This document shows positions 36,874 to 45,614 of a DNA stretch of 64,000 nt, piece after piece. Origin of the DNA: an uncultured Cohaesibacter sp. (GTDB taxonomy: Bacteria; Pseudomonadota; Alphaproteobacteria; Rhizobiales; Cohaesibacteraceae). The stretch covers positions 4,027,501 through 4,091,500 of the forward strand of contig NZ_OY761553.1 in the NCBI RefSeq assembly GCF_963664735.1. Reading direction: 5' to 3'. The translations under genes and the position numbers were made by a program. Position 1 is the stretch's first letter. Each line of letters opens with the position of its first letter. Under the pieces are notes generated by a model that made no database searches, was not told the DNA's origin, and was given only the letters and a program-made list of their open reading frames with translations.

Positions 36874-37851
36874 ATGTTTTCAAAATTCGTTCTGGGTACG
36901 GCGCTTCTGGCTGCTACCTTTGTGCTTCCTGTTTCTGCCATGGCAGAATATCCTGATCGTGACGTGCGCCTTATCAATCCTTGGGGTGCTGGTGGCGGTA
37001 CCGATGGTATCATCCGCAAGATTTCCAATATTGCGGAAAAGCAGTTCGACAATGCATCCATCTATGTAGAAAATATTGAAGGTGGCATTTCTGCAACCGG
37101 CGTTGCCCAGTTGATGAAAGCAAAACCTGATGGATATACAATCGGCGTGCTCACCTATGACAGCGTGATCACCGTGCCTTGGCAGAATATGCTGCCTAGC
37201 TATGATCTCAAAAAGCTGAAATTTGTTGCACGGCTGACCAGTGAAGCCGATGCCGTCATCGTTGATGCTACCTCGAAATATCATTCACTCAAGGATTTGA
37301 TCGACGACGCCAAAGCCAATCCGGGCAAGGTCCGTATCGGTATTCAGAATCTTGGTGGTCGCATCCATTTGACCCTTCTGCAACTGGAAGCCATTACGGG
37401 CGCAAAATTCAAGACCGTTGCCTATCTGGGGACTGCTGCAAGTCAGAAAGAAGCCATTCTCAATGACGAAGTTGACGTTGTGATCACCAGCCTTGGCGAT
37501 TTTGCCAGCCTGCTGGAAGATGGAACCGTTCGTGGTATCTCCGAATTCTCTGATGCCAAGAATCCTACCTATGATGTGCCGCTTGCCAAAGACGAAGGCG
37601 TCGATTTGCAAAATGGTAGCTTCATTGTTCTGGCTACACCGGCCGGTGTTCCTGACGAAGTCGTTCAGAAGCTGGAGACTGCCTACAAGGCCGCTTATGA
37701 CAGTGAAGAATTCCAGAGTTGGATTGCCAAGGTAGGCGTTACCCCAAGCTGGCTAGGCTCGGATAAGGTAACCGATTGGGCTGACGCAACGAGCAAGGCT
37801 CTGTTCGGCGAAATGGATGGACTGGTCAAGAGCGGTGTTCTCTCAAAGTAA
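36874..37851 (+). CDS. tctC: Tripartite tricarboxylate transporter binding protein (TctC/Bug)
   Basis: This 325-residue periplasmic binding protein of the Bug family starts at ATG 36874, with GGAGGAG seven bases upstream, and has a clear signal peptide (FVLGTALLAATFVLPVSAMA). Family features are PDRDVRLINPWGAGGGTDGI near 25-45, where the loop contacts the carboxylate ligand, the VEGGISATG-like loop, and GVPDEVVQKLETAYKAA near the end. It binds an organic acid for the TctB-TctA membrane pair encoded next. The ligand is unknown; Bug proteins vary from tricarboxylates to aromatic acids. Confidence 0.93.
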   Translation: MFSKFVLGTALLAATFVLPVSAMAEYPDRDVRLINPWGAGGGTDGIIRKISNIAEKQFDNASIYVENIEGGISATGVAQLMKAKPDGYTIGVLTYDSVITVPWQNMLPSYDLKKLKFVARLTSEADAVIVDATSKYHSLKDLIDDAKANPGKVRIGIQNLGGRIHLTLLQLEAITGAKFKTVAYLGTAASQKEAILNDEVDVVITSLGDFASLLEDGTVRGISEFSDAKNPTYDVPLAKDEGVDLQNGSFIVLATPAGVPDEVVQKLETAYKAAYDSEEFQSWIAKVGVTPSWLGSDKVTDWADATSKALFGEMDGLVKSGVLSK

Positions 37852-37927
37852 GTTTTCTTTCGGTCAATCATGAAACCGGCAGCGGAGTTTTTGCTTCGCT
37901 GCCAGACGACGTGTTTGGGAGGATTTG

Positions 37928-38407
37928 ATGAGCCAATTAAAACGGTTCATGGGGGCTGGAATTCTGTTTCCTGCTCTGTTGGTTGTTTTGACGACAGTCT
38001 ATCTGCTTGCCACATTTGACATTCGGACCATGTTTGGCGCGGATGGCGGCGTTGGGCCAAAGACTTTGCCAATAGTTGCGGCAATCATCATGTATGGGGC
38101 GCTTCTGATCGTCCTTATGAAAGAGTTGCGCAAGCCGATGGATGAAAAGGACGCCGGGTTTTCTTCGCACCTGCGGCCCGCTCTTGTGACGATAGCGATC
38201 GCTTGCTACATCGCCCTTTTTTCCCCGGTGGGCTATGGCATTTCGACTTTCCTGTTCGTCGCAGCACTCTTTTTTATCTTCAAGTTCAAGACAGACCATC
38301 CGCTGGCCTTTGTTTTATATGATCTGATAATCACCATCGTGTTCTATGGCTTGTTTGTCGGTCTGTTTGATGTGCGCCTTCCAACTCTGACAGGACATTT
38401 CCTCTAA
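37928..38407 (+). CDS. tctB: Tripartite tricarboxylate transporter small subunit (TctB)
   Basis: The 159-residue protein has four predicted membrane spans (about 8-28, 37-57, 78-97 and 128-150) and the short charged loop after span two, as in TctB. I chose ATG 37928 over the TTG just before it; a GGGAGG box lies upstream. Its stop overlaps the tctA start (TAATG), so the two membrane subunits are made together. Confidence 0.9.
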   Translation: MSQLKRFMGAGILFPALLVVLTTVYLLATFDIRTMFGADGGVGPKTLPIVAAIIMYGALLIVLMKELRKPMDEKDAGFSSHLRPALVTIAIACYIALFSPVGYGISTFLFVAALFFIFKFKTDHPLAFVLYDLIITIVFYGLFVGLFDVRLPTLTGHFL

Positions 38408-39936
38408 TGGACACAATGCTGACTTTCCTTGGCGGATTTGCTGATCTTCTGGATCCGACCATCACGGGGTTCATGGTCATCGGCTTCTTGATCGGAACCT
38501 TTTTTGGCGCGATGCCAGGGTTGACATCGGTCCTCGCCGTCGCCTTGCTTCTTCCAATAACCTATTCGATAGATGTCATTCCGGCTCTGGTCATGTGCGC
38601 TGCAATCTTTATGGCGGGCATGTATGCTGGCAGTATTACAGCAACGACCATCAATATTCCCGGTGCGCCTTCGTCCATGATGACGGCGCTAGAGGGTAAT
38701 GTGTTGATGAAAAAGGGGCAGGGAGCGAGCGCCTTGGGCCATGCCGCTCTTGGCTCGATGATTGGCGGTGGCATCGGGGCGTTGGCCTTGATGATGTTCA
38801 TGCCGCTGGCCGCAAAGCTGGCCTTGCTTATACGAACGCCGGGCAAGTTTTCACTGGTCTTGTTTGCTCTGGTGGTCATCATCATTGTTGATCGACGGAA
38901 CATTGCGAAGGGTGTCGTGGCTGCTTTTCTCGGCTTGATGATTGCGACAATCGGAGTGGATGTTCTTCAGCCAATTTCCCGTTTCACCTTCGGTACGGAG
39001 ATGCTGGTTGAAGGCGTCGATATCATGCCAATCGTGATCGGTGCCTTTGCGATCAGCGAGGTTCTGACACAGGCGCAAAACTGGAACCTGTCGCTGGGCG
39101 ATACGCTGGCCAAGGCGCGAGAGCTTAAGGTTTTGAGGCGAGACTTCGTGCCCAAGTGGTCCGAAGTCAAGGAAATCGGTATCTTCACCTATGTCCGCAG
39201 TGCCGTTATCGGCTTTGCAATCGGCATGTTGCCGGGGGCTGGTGGATCAATGGCCGCTTTCGTGTCTTATGCCACCGCTCGCGGTATTTCCAAGCATCCT
39301 GAAGAATATGGCAAGGGATCACGAGAAGGGATTGCGGCTGCTGAATCGGGAAACAATTCCATGTGCGGCGGGGCTTTTGTTCCCATGCTTATGTTCGGTA
39401 TTCCCGGAGATCCGACGACGGCTGTCGTGCTTGGTGTGCTGATCATAAACGGATTGCAGCCCGGGCCGCGCCTGTTGGTGCAACAGGCTCATCTGATCGC
39501 CCCGATGTTTGCCGCTTTGGTCGTTTCAGCCGTTCTTCTCATCCCGTTATCGCTGTTCTTGTTCGGGCCTTACTTTGTGAAGATCATTTCTTTGCCAAAA
39601 GGCCTTCTTTACAGCGCAATTGCCGTGGTCGCGTTGGTCGGAAGCTATGTTGCCACCTACTCAACATTCCAAATGTCCTTGGCTCTGATGTTTGGTGTTC
39701 TGGCCTATATCATGCGCAATCAGGGATATTCGACGGTCTCATTGTTGTTGGGCTTCATTCTCGGGCCGGATCTGGAAACATATTTCCGGCGAGCGCTGTC
39801 CTTGAATGATGGCAATCCGATGATTTTCCTGACGAGTTATGACTCTCTGTTCTTCCTTGTTCTGACTGCGATTTTTGTTTACGGCATTCTGTTCAAAAAG
39901 GAAAAGGCTGTTGCCAAACAGGCTAGCCCAAGCTGA
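38407..39936 (+). CDS. tctA: Tripartite tricarboxylate transporter large subunit (TctA)
   Basis: The 509-residue membrane protein is the main channel subunit of the TTT carrier, with about 11-12 spans. Recognisable TctA stretches are GTFFGAMPGLTSVLAVALLLP near 30-50, GMYAGSITATTINIPGAPSS near 75-95, and the repeat-related FGIPGDPTTAVVLGVL near 335, which form the two pseudo-symmetric substrate sites. The start overlaps tctB. A strong terminator follows at 40025. Confidence 0.94.
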   Translation: MDTMLTFLGGFADLLDPTITGFMVIGFLIGTFFGAMPGLTSVLAVALLLPITYSIDVIPALVMCAAIFMAGMYAGSITATTINIPGAPSSMMTALEGNVLMKKGQGASALGHAALGSMIGGGIGALALMMFMPLAAKLALLIRTPGKFSLVLFALVVIIIVDRRNIAKGVVAAFLGLMIATIGVDVLQPISRFTFGTEMLVEGVDIMPIVIGAFAISEVLTQAQNWNLSLGDTLAKARELKVLRRDFVPKWSEVKEIGIFTYVRSAVIGFAIGMLPGAGGSMAAFVSYATARGISKHPEEYGKGSREGIAAAESGNNSMCGGAFVPMLMFGIPGDPTTAVVLGVLIINGLQPGPRLLVQQAHLIAPMFAALVVSAVLLIPLSLFLFGPYFVKIISLPKGLLYSAIAVVALVGSYVATYSTFQMSLALMFGVLAYIMRNQGYSTVSLLLGFILGPDLETYFRRALSLNDGNPMIFLTSYDSLFFLVLTAIFVYGILFKKEKAVAKQASPS

Positions 39937-40024
39937 TTGGATCATGCTGCCTGGTGGAGATCAGTATGGTTCAATGAAAGCATAACTCCCCGACGCAAAG
40001 TGCAAAGGGAGACACCAAGTGGAC

Positions 40025-40054
40025 TGGCCGGTATCTGATACCGGCCAATTTTTT
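40025..40054 (+). terminator. Rho-independent terminator after tctA
   Basis: TGGCCGGTAT at 40025-40034 pairs perfectly with ATACCGGCCA at 40038-40047 around a 3-base loop, followed by ATTTTTT. It lies between the convergent tctA and cysA genes and has its T-run on the plus strand. Confidence 0.92.
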
Positions 40055-40087
40055 GTAGATAGGCTTGGCCAATCAGGCAAGTGACGG

Positions 40088-40840
40088 CTAGATCCCTGCG
40101 CCGGATTGATTGTAGCGGTCCGATCCTTCCAGGAAATCGGCCACGAAGGGAGAGGATGGATTTCGGACCAGATTTTCCGGCGTATCAAACTGCTGCACCT
40201 TGCCATCTGCCATAACGGCTATGCGATCTGCCAGTTCGAAGGCTTCTTCCTGATCATGGGTCACCAATATTGTTGCAATCCCGACCTGCTGCTGCAGCGC
40301 CCGTAGCGAAGATCTCAGATCTTTGCGGACTTTTGTGTCTAGCGCGCTGAAGGGTTCATCTAGCAGGAGCAAGCGCGGCTCAATTGCAAGAGCGCGGGTG
40401 AGGGCGACGCGCTGGCGTTGTCCCCCAGACAGCTGGTTGGGAAAGCGCCCAGCCAGTTGTCCGATTTGCGCCATATCCAGCAAGTCTGCAACACGTCGCT
40501 TGATTTCTGACGAAGAAGGCCGTCTTGAGCGATCCCGCATCTTGAGGCCAAAGGCCACATTCTCTGCTACGCTCATATGTTCGAACAGGGCATAATTCTG
40601 GAACACCATGCCGAAGCGTCGCAGGCGCGCGTCAAGCCCGGTGATGTCCTGCCCGTCATAGGCGAGGGTGCCTCCGTCGGCAAATTGCAGTCCGGCGACT
40701 GTGCGCAAGAGGGTAGTCTTGCCGGAACCTGATGGTCCCAGAAGAGCAACAAACTCCCCTTCTTCGATATCAAGGCTCACGGCATCAAGCACCAGATTGG
40801 AGCCGTAATATTTGCTGACTTCACGGATCTGAAGAGACAT
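40088..40840 (-). CDS. cysA: Sulfate/thiosulfate ABC transporter ATPase, short form (CysA)
   Basis: The ATPase that powers sulfate uptake. Walker A is GPSGSGKT (K41), the Q-loop is in FQNYALFEHMSVAENVAFGL (the FQNYALF sequence is typical of CysA/PotA-type ATPases), the signature is LSGGQRQRVALTRAL, and Walker B is LLLLDEPFSALD followed by the switch His in THDQEEAFELAD. At 250 residues it ends right after the nucleotide-binding domain; E. coli CysA has about 365 residues with a C-terminal regulatory/TOBE domain. The stop is clean and no continuation in another frame is seen downstream. It is the last gene of the cysP-T-W-A operon, 18 bases after cysW. Confidence 0.9.
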   Translation of the reverse strand: MSLQIREVSKYYGSNLVLDAVSLDIEEGEFVALLGPSGSGKTTLLRTVAGLQFADGGTLAYDGQDITGLDARLRRFGMVFQNYALFEHMSVAENVAFGLKMRDRSRRPSSSEIKRRVADLLDMAQIGQLAGRFPNQLSGGQRQRVALTRALAIEPRLLLLDEPFSALDTKVRKDLRSSLRALQQQVGIATILVTHDQEEAFELADRIAVMADGKVQQFDTPENLVRNPSSPFVADFLEGSDRYNQSGAGI

Positions 40841-40858
40841 GGTCTGTTTCCTGTTGCT

Positions 40859-41728
40859 TTAGTTATGCCCATGGGGGGAGCGCGCTTCGATGGTCGAGCG
40901 CAGGATAAGGGTGATCACGGCGATAACTGTCAAAACCGTTGCTGCGGCAAAAGCTCCGGTGGCGTTATAGTCGTCATAGAGCAATTGCACCTGCAGCGGC
41001 AGGGTCATGGTTTCGCCGCGAATGTTGCCTGAAACGACGCTGACGGCTCCAAACTCGCCAATCACTCGGGCGTTGGCCAGAATGGCACCGTAGAGCAGCG
41101 CCCATTTGATTTTGGGCAGGGTGACGTGAAGGAATGTCTGCCAGCCGGTGGCCCCAAGGGTAAGCGCTGCTTCTTCCTGATCGCGCCCGGAAATTTCCAT
41201 GAGCGGGATCAGCTCGCGAGCCACAAACGGGCAGGTCACGAATAGAGACACCAGCACGATGCCGATGAGGTTGAACATCAACTGGATGTCCCAGCCATCG
41301 AGCCAGCTGCCCACGAATCCCGTTGCGCCATAGACCAACAGATAGCAAAGCCCGGCCACGATGGGCGATATGGAAAAGGGTAGCTCGATGATCGTCTTGA
41401 GGGCCCTGCGCCCCCAAAAGCGGTAATGCACGATGGCCCATGAAATGGCGATGCCATAGACAAGATTGATCGGCAGGACGATAAGAGCCGTCAACACCGT
41501 CAGCCAGATTGCATGCAAGGTGTCGGGTGTGGTGATGTTCGACCAATAGATGTCAAGCCCTTCGGCAAAGGCACGTGCGAAGATGGCAATTACCGGCAGA
41601 GCCATGACAACCAGCGCAAAGACGATGGCTATAAGGATCAGTGCTGCTCTTTTTCGGGCTCTTTGCTTGAGCAGTGCCGTGACCTGCGGATGCTGGTTCG
41701 GGCGAATGGATGGATCGGCAAGGGTCAT
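40859..41728 (-). CDS. cysW: Sulfate ABC transporter permease (CysW)
   Basis: One of the two membrane subunits of the sulfate/thiosulfate importer, 289 residues. It has about six spans (first at about 30-55) and the EAA loop EEAALTLGATGWQTFLHVTLPKIKW (about 185-210) that docks on CysA. GRDQEEA precedes this loop as in CysW. The cysT stop overlaps its start (ATGA). Confidence 0.92.
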   Translation of the reverse strand: MTLADPSIRPNQHPQVTALLKQRARKRAALILIAIVFALVVMALPVIAIFARAFAEGLDIYWSNITTPDTLHAIWLTVLTALIVLPINLVYGIAISWAIVHYRFWGRRALKTIIELPFSISPIVAGLCYLLVYGATGFVGSWLDGWDIQLMFNLIGIVLVSLFVTCPFVARELIPLMEISGRDQEEAALTLGATGWQTFLHVTLPKIKWALLYGAILANARVIGEFGAVSVVSGNIRGETMTLPLQVQLLYDDYNATGAFAAATVLTVIAVITLILRSTIEARSPHGHN

Positions 41729-42609
41729 GATGAAGCTCCCCCTTTATGCAAATGGCGGCTCGCCCTGCCTTCGGCATAATTGGCCGCGACGAGCACCACG
41801 AGCGCGATTAGCAGGATGGTTCCGGCTATGGCGCTGGCAGCGGGATAATCGTATTCTTCCAGCCGGATCATGATCAGCAGCGACGCTATCTCCGTTTTGA
41901 ACGGCATATTGCCTGCAATGAAAATGACCGCGCCGAACTCCCCCAGCGAGCGGGCAAAGGCCAGCGACGCGCCGGTGATGAAGGCTGGCCAGACTTGCGG
42001 GAAAACCACATGGCGAAAGATCTGATAGTCCTTTGCGCCGAGCGTGCGCGCCGCTTCCTCAGCGTCGGGCTTTAGGCTTTCCAACACCGGCTGAACCGTG
42101 CGAACCCCAAAGGGGACCGAGGTAAACATCATGGCCAGAGCAATGCCCCACCAGGTGTAAGCGACCTTGAGACCTGCTCCCTCCAGAAGGCTGCCGATCC
42201 AGCCGCTCTTGTCATAAAGCGCGACCAGAGAAATACCCGCCACCGCGGTGGGCAATGCAAAGGGCAGATCAACCAGAGCATCCAGCAGGCGCTTGCCCGG
42301 AAAAGAAAAACGCACCAGCACATAGGCCAACAACAGACCGAAAACCGCATTGAAAATGGTCGCAAAGGCAGCCGCCGAAATGGTCACCTGAAAGGCGGCC
42401 AGTGTGCGTGGCGAGGAGATGATGCGCCAGTAATCGGCAAGGCCCAGCTGGCTCATTTGCCAGAACAGACCGCTGAGCGGCAGAAGAATGATGAGGCAGA
42501 CAAACAGCAGGCCTGTACCCAGCGTAAGCGAAAAGCCGGGCATTATATGCTGTCGTGCTCGACGAGCTCGGGGCTGTGCAAGTGCTGGGGCGGCGGGATG
42601 GCTGGTCAT
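41725..42609 (-). CDS. cysT: Sulfate ABC transporter permease (CysT/CysU)
   Basis: The second membrane subunit of the sulfate importer, 294 residues from ATG 42609, with a GAGG box upstream; an open frame to 42813 overlaps the neighbouring binding-protein gene and is not used. Six spans are visible. The N-terminal part LGTGLLFVCLIILLPLSGLF and the EAA loop EEAARTLGAKDYQIFRHVVFPQVWP are family-typical, as is SLAFARSLGEFGAVIFIAGN. It pairs with CysW to form the pore. Confidence 0.92.
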   Translation of the reverse strand: MTSHPAAPALAQPRARRARQHIMPGFSLTLGTGLLFVCLIILLPLSGLFWQMSQLGLADYWRIISSPRTLAAFQVTISAAAFATIFNAVFGLLLAYVLVRFSFPGKRLLDALVDLPFALPTAVAGISLVALYDKSGWIGSLLEGAGLKVAYTWWGIALAMMFTSVPFGVRTVQPVLESLKPDAEEAARTLGAKDYQIFRHVVFPQVWPAFITGASLAFARSLGEFGAVIFIAGNMPFKTEIASLLIMIRLEEYDYPAASAIAGTILLIALVVLVAANYAEGRASRHLHKGGASS

Positions 42610-42663
42610 GGTGATCGCCTCGTCTTTCGCTTTCTTGGGGCTATCTGTGCCCATCGATAAAAG

Positions 42664-42692
42664 CGGTCCGGAACCATGAAGGCTCCGGACCG
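42664..42692 (-). terminator. Intercistronic hairpin between sbp and cysT
   Basis: CGGTCCGGA and TCCGGACCG (42664-42672 and 42684-42692) form a 9-base stem with an 11-base loop in the minus-strand transcript, followed by CTTTTAT. It lies 29 bases after the binding-protein stop and 55 before the cysT start. It could be a partial terminator or an RNA-stabilising end that keeps binding protein in excess over permease. Confidence 0.65.
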
Positions 42693-42721
42693 TATCGGCT
42701 TGAGAGGATGGACAGGCCCGT

Positions 42722-43732
42722 TTATTTGCCGGTGAAGACCTGATCAAGCACGCCACCTTCTGCGAAGTGGGTCTTGTTGGCTTCTTCCCAGCTGCCGAAC
42801 ACGTCTTCGACACGGATCAGGCGCACTTCAGGGAAGTTTTCGGCATATTTCGCCTTGATGGTTTCGTTGTGTACACGGTTGTTGAACGAGGCGATGATGT
42901 CCTGTGCTTCTTCGCTGTAGAGATAATCGAGGTAAGCCTTGGAAACCTCGACGCTACCGCGCTTTTCTGCCACTTTTTGCACCAGAGCGACCGGGAACTC
43001 GGCCAAGAGCGAGGTTTTGGGAACAACACGCTGATAGTCGTCCTTGCCATATTTGGCGCGGATATTTTCAACTTCCGCTTCGAAGGTGATCAGTACATCG
43101 CCGATGCCGCGCTCGACGAAGGAGGTTGTGGCGCCACGTCCGCCGGTATCAAACACGGCCACGTTGGAGAGGAGTTTGCCGACAAATTCGCGTGCCTTGG
43201 CATCGTCGCCGCCGTTCTGCTCCAGCGCATAGGCATAGGCTGCCAGATAGGTGTAACGAGCGTTGCCAGAGGTTTTCGGGTTCGGGAAAACCAGCTTCAC
43301 ATCATCGCGAACCAGATCGCTCCAGTCGCTGATGCCTTTGGGGTTGCCGCCACGCACAAGGAAGGCAGGCAGGGAATAGTAAGGGGATGCATTGTTTGGT
43401 AGATCTTTTTGCCAATCTTTGGAGACAAAACCGCCTCGATCAGCCAGAACTTGGACATCAAGCACCTGATTGAAGGTCACGACATCGGCCTTAAGACCCT
43501 GCATGATTGCGCGGGCCTGCTTGGATGAACCGGCATGAGACTGCTTGATCTCGATGTCCTGTCCGCTTTTTTCTTTCCAAAAGGCCTGAAATTTCGGGTT
43601 GATTGCAGCGTAGAGTTCGCGAGCAATATCATAGGAGACGTTGAGGATTTCTGTCGGAGCCTGGCCGCTTGCGGACGCAGGGCTGGACAGGAGCAATGCA
43701 GCGCCAACAGCTGCCAGAATTGTCTTGCGCAT
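42722..43732 (-). CDS. sbp: Sulfate/thiosulfate-binding protein (Sbp/CysP)
   Basis: The periplasmic binding protein of the sulfate importer, 336 residues with a signal peptide ([20 protein letters not shown]). Family features are [12 protein letters not shown] near 30-40, [13 protein letters not shown] (sulfate-contacting Ser residues) near 64-76, [29 protein letters not shown] near 150-170 and [12 protein letters not shown] near 194-205. It is the first gene of the operon. Whether it prefers sulfate or thiosulfate cannot be read from the sequence. Confidence 0.93.
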   Translation of the reverse strand: MRKTILAAVGAALLLSSPASASGQAPTEILNVSYDIARELYAAINPKFQAFWKEKSGQDIEIKQSHAGSSKQARAIMQGLKADVVTFNQVLDVQVLADRGGFVSKDWQKDLPNNASPYYSLPAFLVRGGNPKGISDWSDLVRDDVKLVFPNPKTSGNARYTYLAAYAYALEQNGGDDAKAREFVGKLLSNVAVFDTGGRGATTSFVERGIGDVLITFEAEVENIRAKYGKDDYQRVVPKTSLLAEFPVALVQKVAEKRGSVEVSKAYLDYLYSEEAQDIIASFNNRVHNETIKAKYAENFPEVRLIRVEDVFGSWEEANKTHFAEGGVLDQVFTGK

Positions 43733-44318
43733 GAAATCTTGAATCCTTCTAAGGTGTTTCTCGTTGGCAAGAGTAAATAGAAGGAGAGCGTTTTTCTCAA
43801 GATATTGCGATCTGACTTTGTTTTAGAAATTAAAAAATTATGCCTCAATTAATCCTTTCAGTTAAACAAACTTTCTTCATTGTGCGGATGTGCTCATTAT
43901 TGTGGAATTTGATTTCAAAACTCGGGGCTTGTTCAAGACGCATGTCTGAAAGGAGCTGGCGTCTGTTATTCGGAAAGGCGTCATTCGGTGCATGAAGGGC
44001 TTTGCAGTTTCTGGCTCTGCCAATGATGTTGTTCAGAATTTCTCTTGTGCGGCTGAAAGCCGTTGTGGCACATGTTGTGCAAGCTGTATGTGCTGCTCAA
44101 TGGAGCCTCTGGAATTGAACTTTCAAGAGGTTCAACGGTTTGTAGTTTAGCTACTTTTTGTGCTTCCTATGCAGATTCGAGTAAAGACAAAATTTTGATA
44201 TGCATCTAACGCATATCAATGTTGAATGATTGTCTCTTTTTAAATTTCTTCTAAAAGCGCATATTCATTCCCGTAAGAACAAAGAAGAAAATCATCAGAT
44301 AGAGAAAAGGAAAATATC
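43733..44318. other. Intergenic region between sbp and the 43-residue gene
   Basis: This 586-base stretch should hold the divergent promoters of the sulfate operon and of the small gene at 44319. It contains a 9-base inverted repeat at 44195-44219. I saw no convincing gene; short frames lack ribosome binding sites. Confidence 0.55.
44195..44219. promoter_or_regulatory. Inverted repeat upstream of the 43-residue gene
   Basis: TTGATATGC at 44195-44203 and GCATATCAA at 44211-44219 are exact reverse complements with a 7-base spacer. The site lies 100 bases before the small gene and could be an operator. Confidence 0.5.
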
Positions 44319-44450
44319 ATGAACTTCTTTAACCGCGCTTTTGAAAAAGTTGTTGCAGCTCGTGAAGAACAGGCTCAGCGTTATGTAAACGAATTCATGG
44401 CTGATCGTGGTTTTGATTTCGATAAAGACATTCTCAATCCTCGTGGCTAA
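44319..44450 (+). CDS. Small charged protein of 43 residues
   Basis: A short gene with a good ribosome binding site (AAAAGGAAAA) gives MNFFNRAFEKVVAAREEQAQ and continues with an acidic, aromatic end (RGFDFDKDILNPRG). The first 25 residues look like an amphipathic helix with Arg, Glu and Gln. A strong terminator follows 110 bases later, and an inverted repeat lies upstream, so this is probably an independent, possibly highly expressed small gene. I do not recognise the family; it is not a clear DUF1127 member. Confidence 0.7.
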   Translation: MNFFNRAFEKVVAAREEQAQRYVNEFMADRGFDFDKDILNPRG

Positions 44451-44813
44451 TGCCAAAGAGGATTGCTCAAGCAGTTTTTTGAATAACCGAAAGATTGTTT
44501 GCATAAATCGCCGAAGGAAATGTGCGGATCTGATTTCTGTTCGTTGTCCTTGAAAAACAAGCGGGTCTCAACCCGCTTTTTTATTTTATAATCTTTGAGT
44601 TTTTCGGGTTTTATTCCATTCATATATTTTCTGACTTAAGGATCAATTTGGTGAGCTTATTGTAGAACCAAAAGGTCTTTCTGATTATCTATATGCCGTT
44701 CCTGTTGAAATATTTCGCACTCCTCAAGGATCTGCAGCAAATTATTCTTGCAGGTTTATACTGGTTTGCGGATAGGTTAGGATCTCTTAGCGCTGAGAAG
44801 TTGGAGAGCCGAA
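44451..44813. other. Intergenic region before glpR
   Basis: The 363 bases hold the terminator of the small gene (44559-44586) and then AT-rich sequence with the presumed glpR promoter. A GGAGAG box lies just before the glpR start. No gene is seen. Confidence 0.6.
44559..44586 (+). terminator. Rho-independent terminator after the 43-residue gene
   Basis: AGCGGGT (44560-44566) pairs with ACCCGCT (44571-44577) around CTCA, followed by TTTTTTATTTT. It is the only strong terminator before glpR. Confidence 0.9.
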
Positions 44814-45614
44814 ATGGTGTCGAGTGAGCATAACAGTTTGACAATGAAGGGATTGAACCAGAGGCAAGAGAAAATCATTGAGATTGCTCGATCTGAAGGG
44901 TTCGTCGGCATTGATAAACTGGCCTTGCTGTTTGATATCACGCCTCAGACCATCCGTCGTGATATCGGCCTTTTGTGCGATAAAGGCATTCTGCGCCGCT
45001 ATCATGGTGGGGCTAGTCTGATCTCCAATACGCGAAACGTGGATTACACGGAACGGCGCGAGGTTATGAAGGAAGAGAAGGCCAGGATCGGCAGGATGGT
45101 TGCTGAGCATATTCCCGATGGTGCCTCTCTGTTTCTCAATATCGGCACGACGACCGAAGCCGTTGCGGACGCTTTGCTAAACCACAAGAATCTGAATGTT
45201 GTGACAAATAACATCAACGTCGCCGCCAAGTTGAGCCAGCAGGAAAGCTTCGATGTCTCCATTGCTCCGGGGCATGTGCGGCCCCGAGATCTTGCCGTTA
45301 TAGGCGAGGCTACAATTGAGTTTATCAAGCAGTTCAAAGTAGATTTCGGCGTTATCGGGATATCGGGTATTGATGAAGACGGGACGTTGCTCGATTTCGA
45401 CTATCGGGAAGTGCGTGTGGCGCAAACGATCATCGAGAATTCGCGCACGACATTTCTGGCAACTGATCACACGAAGTTTGGTCGGCGGGCGATGGTGAAG
45501 CTGGGCCAAATCTCTGATTTGGATGGTCTCTTTCTGGATTGCATGCCTCCAGCGCCTTTTGATGATTTGATCAGGTCCTCAAGCGTCACTGCACATCTGG
45601 TCGATCAGGATTAA
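44814..45614 (+). CDS. glpR: DeoR-family repressor, GlpR-like
   Basis: The 266-residue protein has an N-terminal DeoR helix-turn-helix (about 15-65; VGIDKLALLFDITPQTIRRD, then ILRRYHGGA) and a C-terminal sugar-phosphate sensing domain (about 85-245) with the family pattern LFLNIGTTTEAVADAL and LTDHTKFG-like TDHTKFGRRAMV. GlpR proteins respond to glycerol or glycerol-3-phosphate; glpD and glpK lie downstream, so the assignment is well supported by context. The start at ATG 44814 has GGAGAG seven bases upstream. Confidence 0.9.
   Translation: MVSSEHNSLTMKGLNQRQEKIIEIARSEGFVGIDKLALLFDITPQTIRRDIGLLCDKGILRRYHGGASLISNTRNVDYTERREVMKEEKARIGRMVAEHIPDGASLFLNIGTTTEAVADALLNHKNLNVVTNNINVAAKLSQQESFDVSIAPGHVRPRDLAVIGEATIEFIKQFKVDFGVIGISGIDEDGTLLDFDYREVRVAQTIIENSRTTFLATDHTKFGRRAMVKLGQISDLDGLFLDCMPPAPFDDLIRSSSVTAHLVDQD

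Noticed and set aside
40055-40090. Frameshift or truncation of cysA
   Set aside because: No continuation of the CysA C-terminal domain is visible downstream in any frame; a terminator and the convergent gene follow.
41725-42813. Longer CysT start with 68 extra residues
   Set aside because: The extension overlaps the binding-protein gene and the intercistronic hairpin and has no CysT-like sequence; ATG 42609 has a ribosome binding site.
44060-44085. Sigma-54 promoter-like TGGCAC followed by TTGTGC
   Set aside because: The spacing between the two boxes does not fit the -24/-12 rule.
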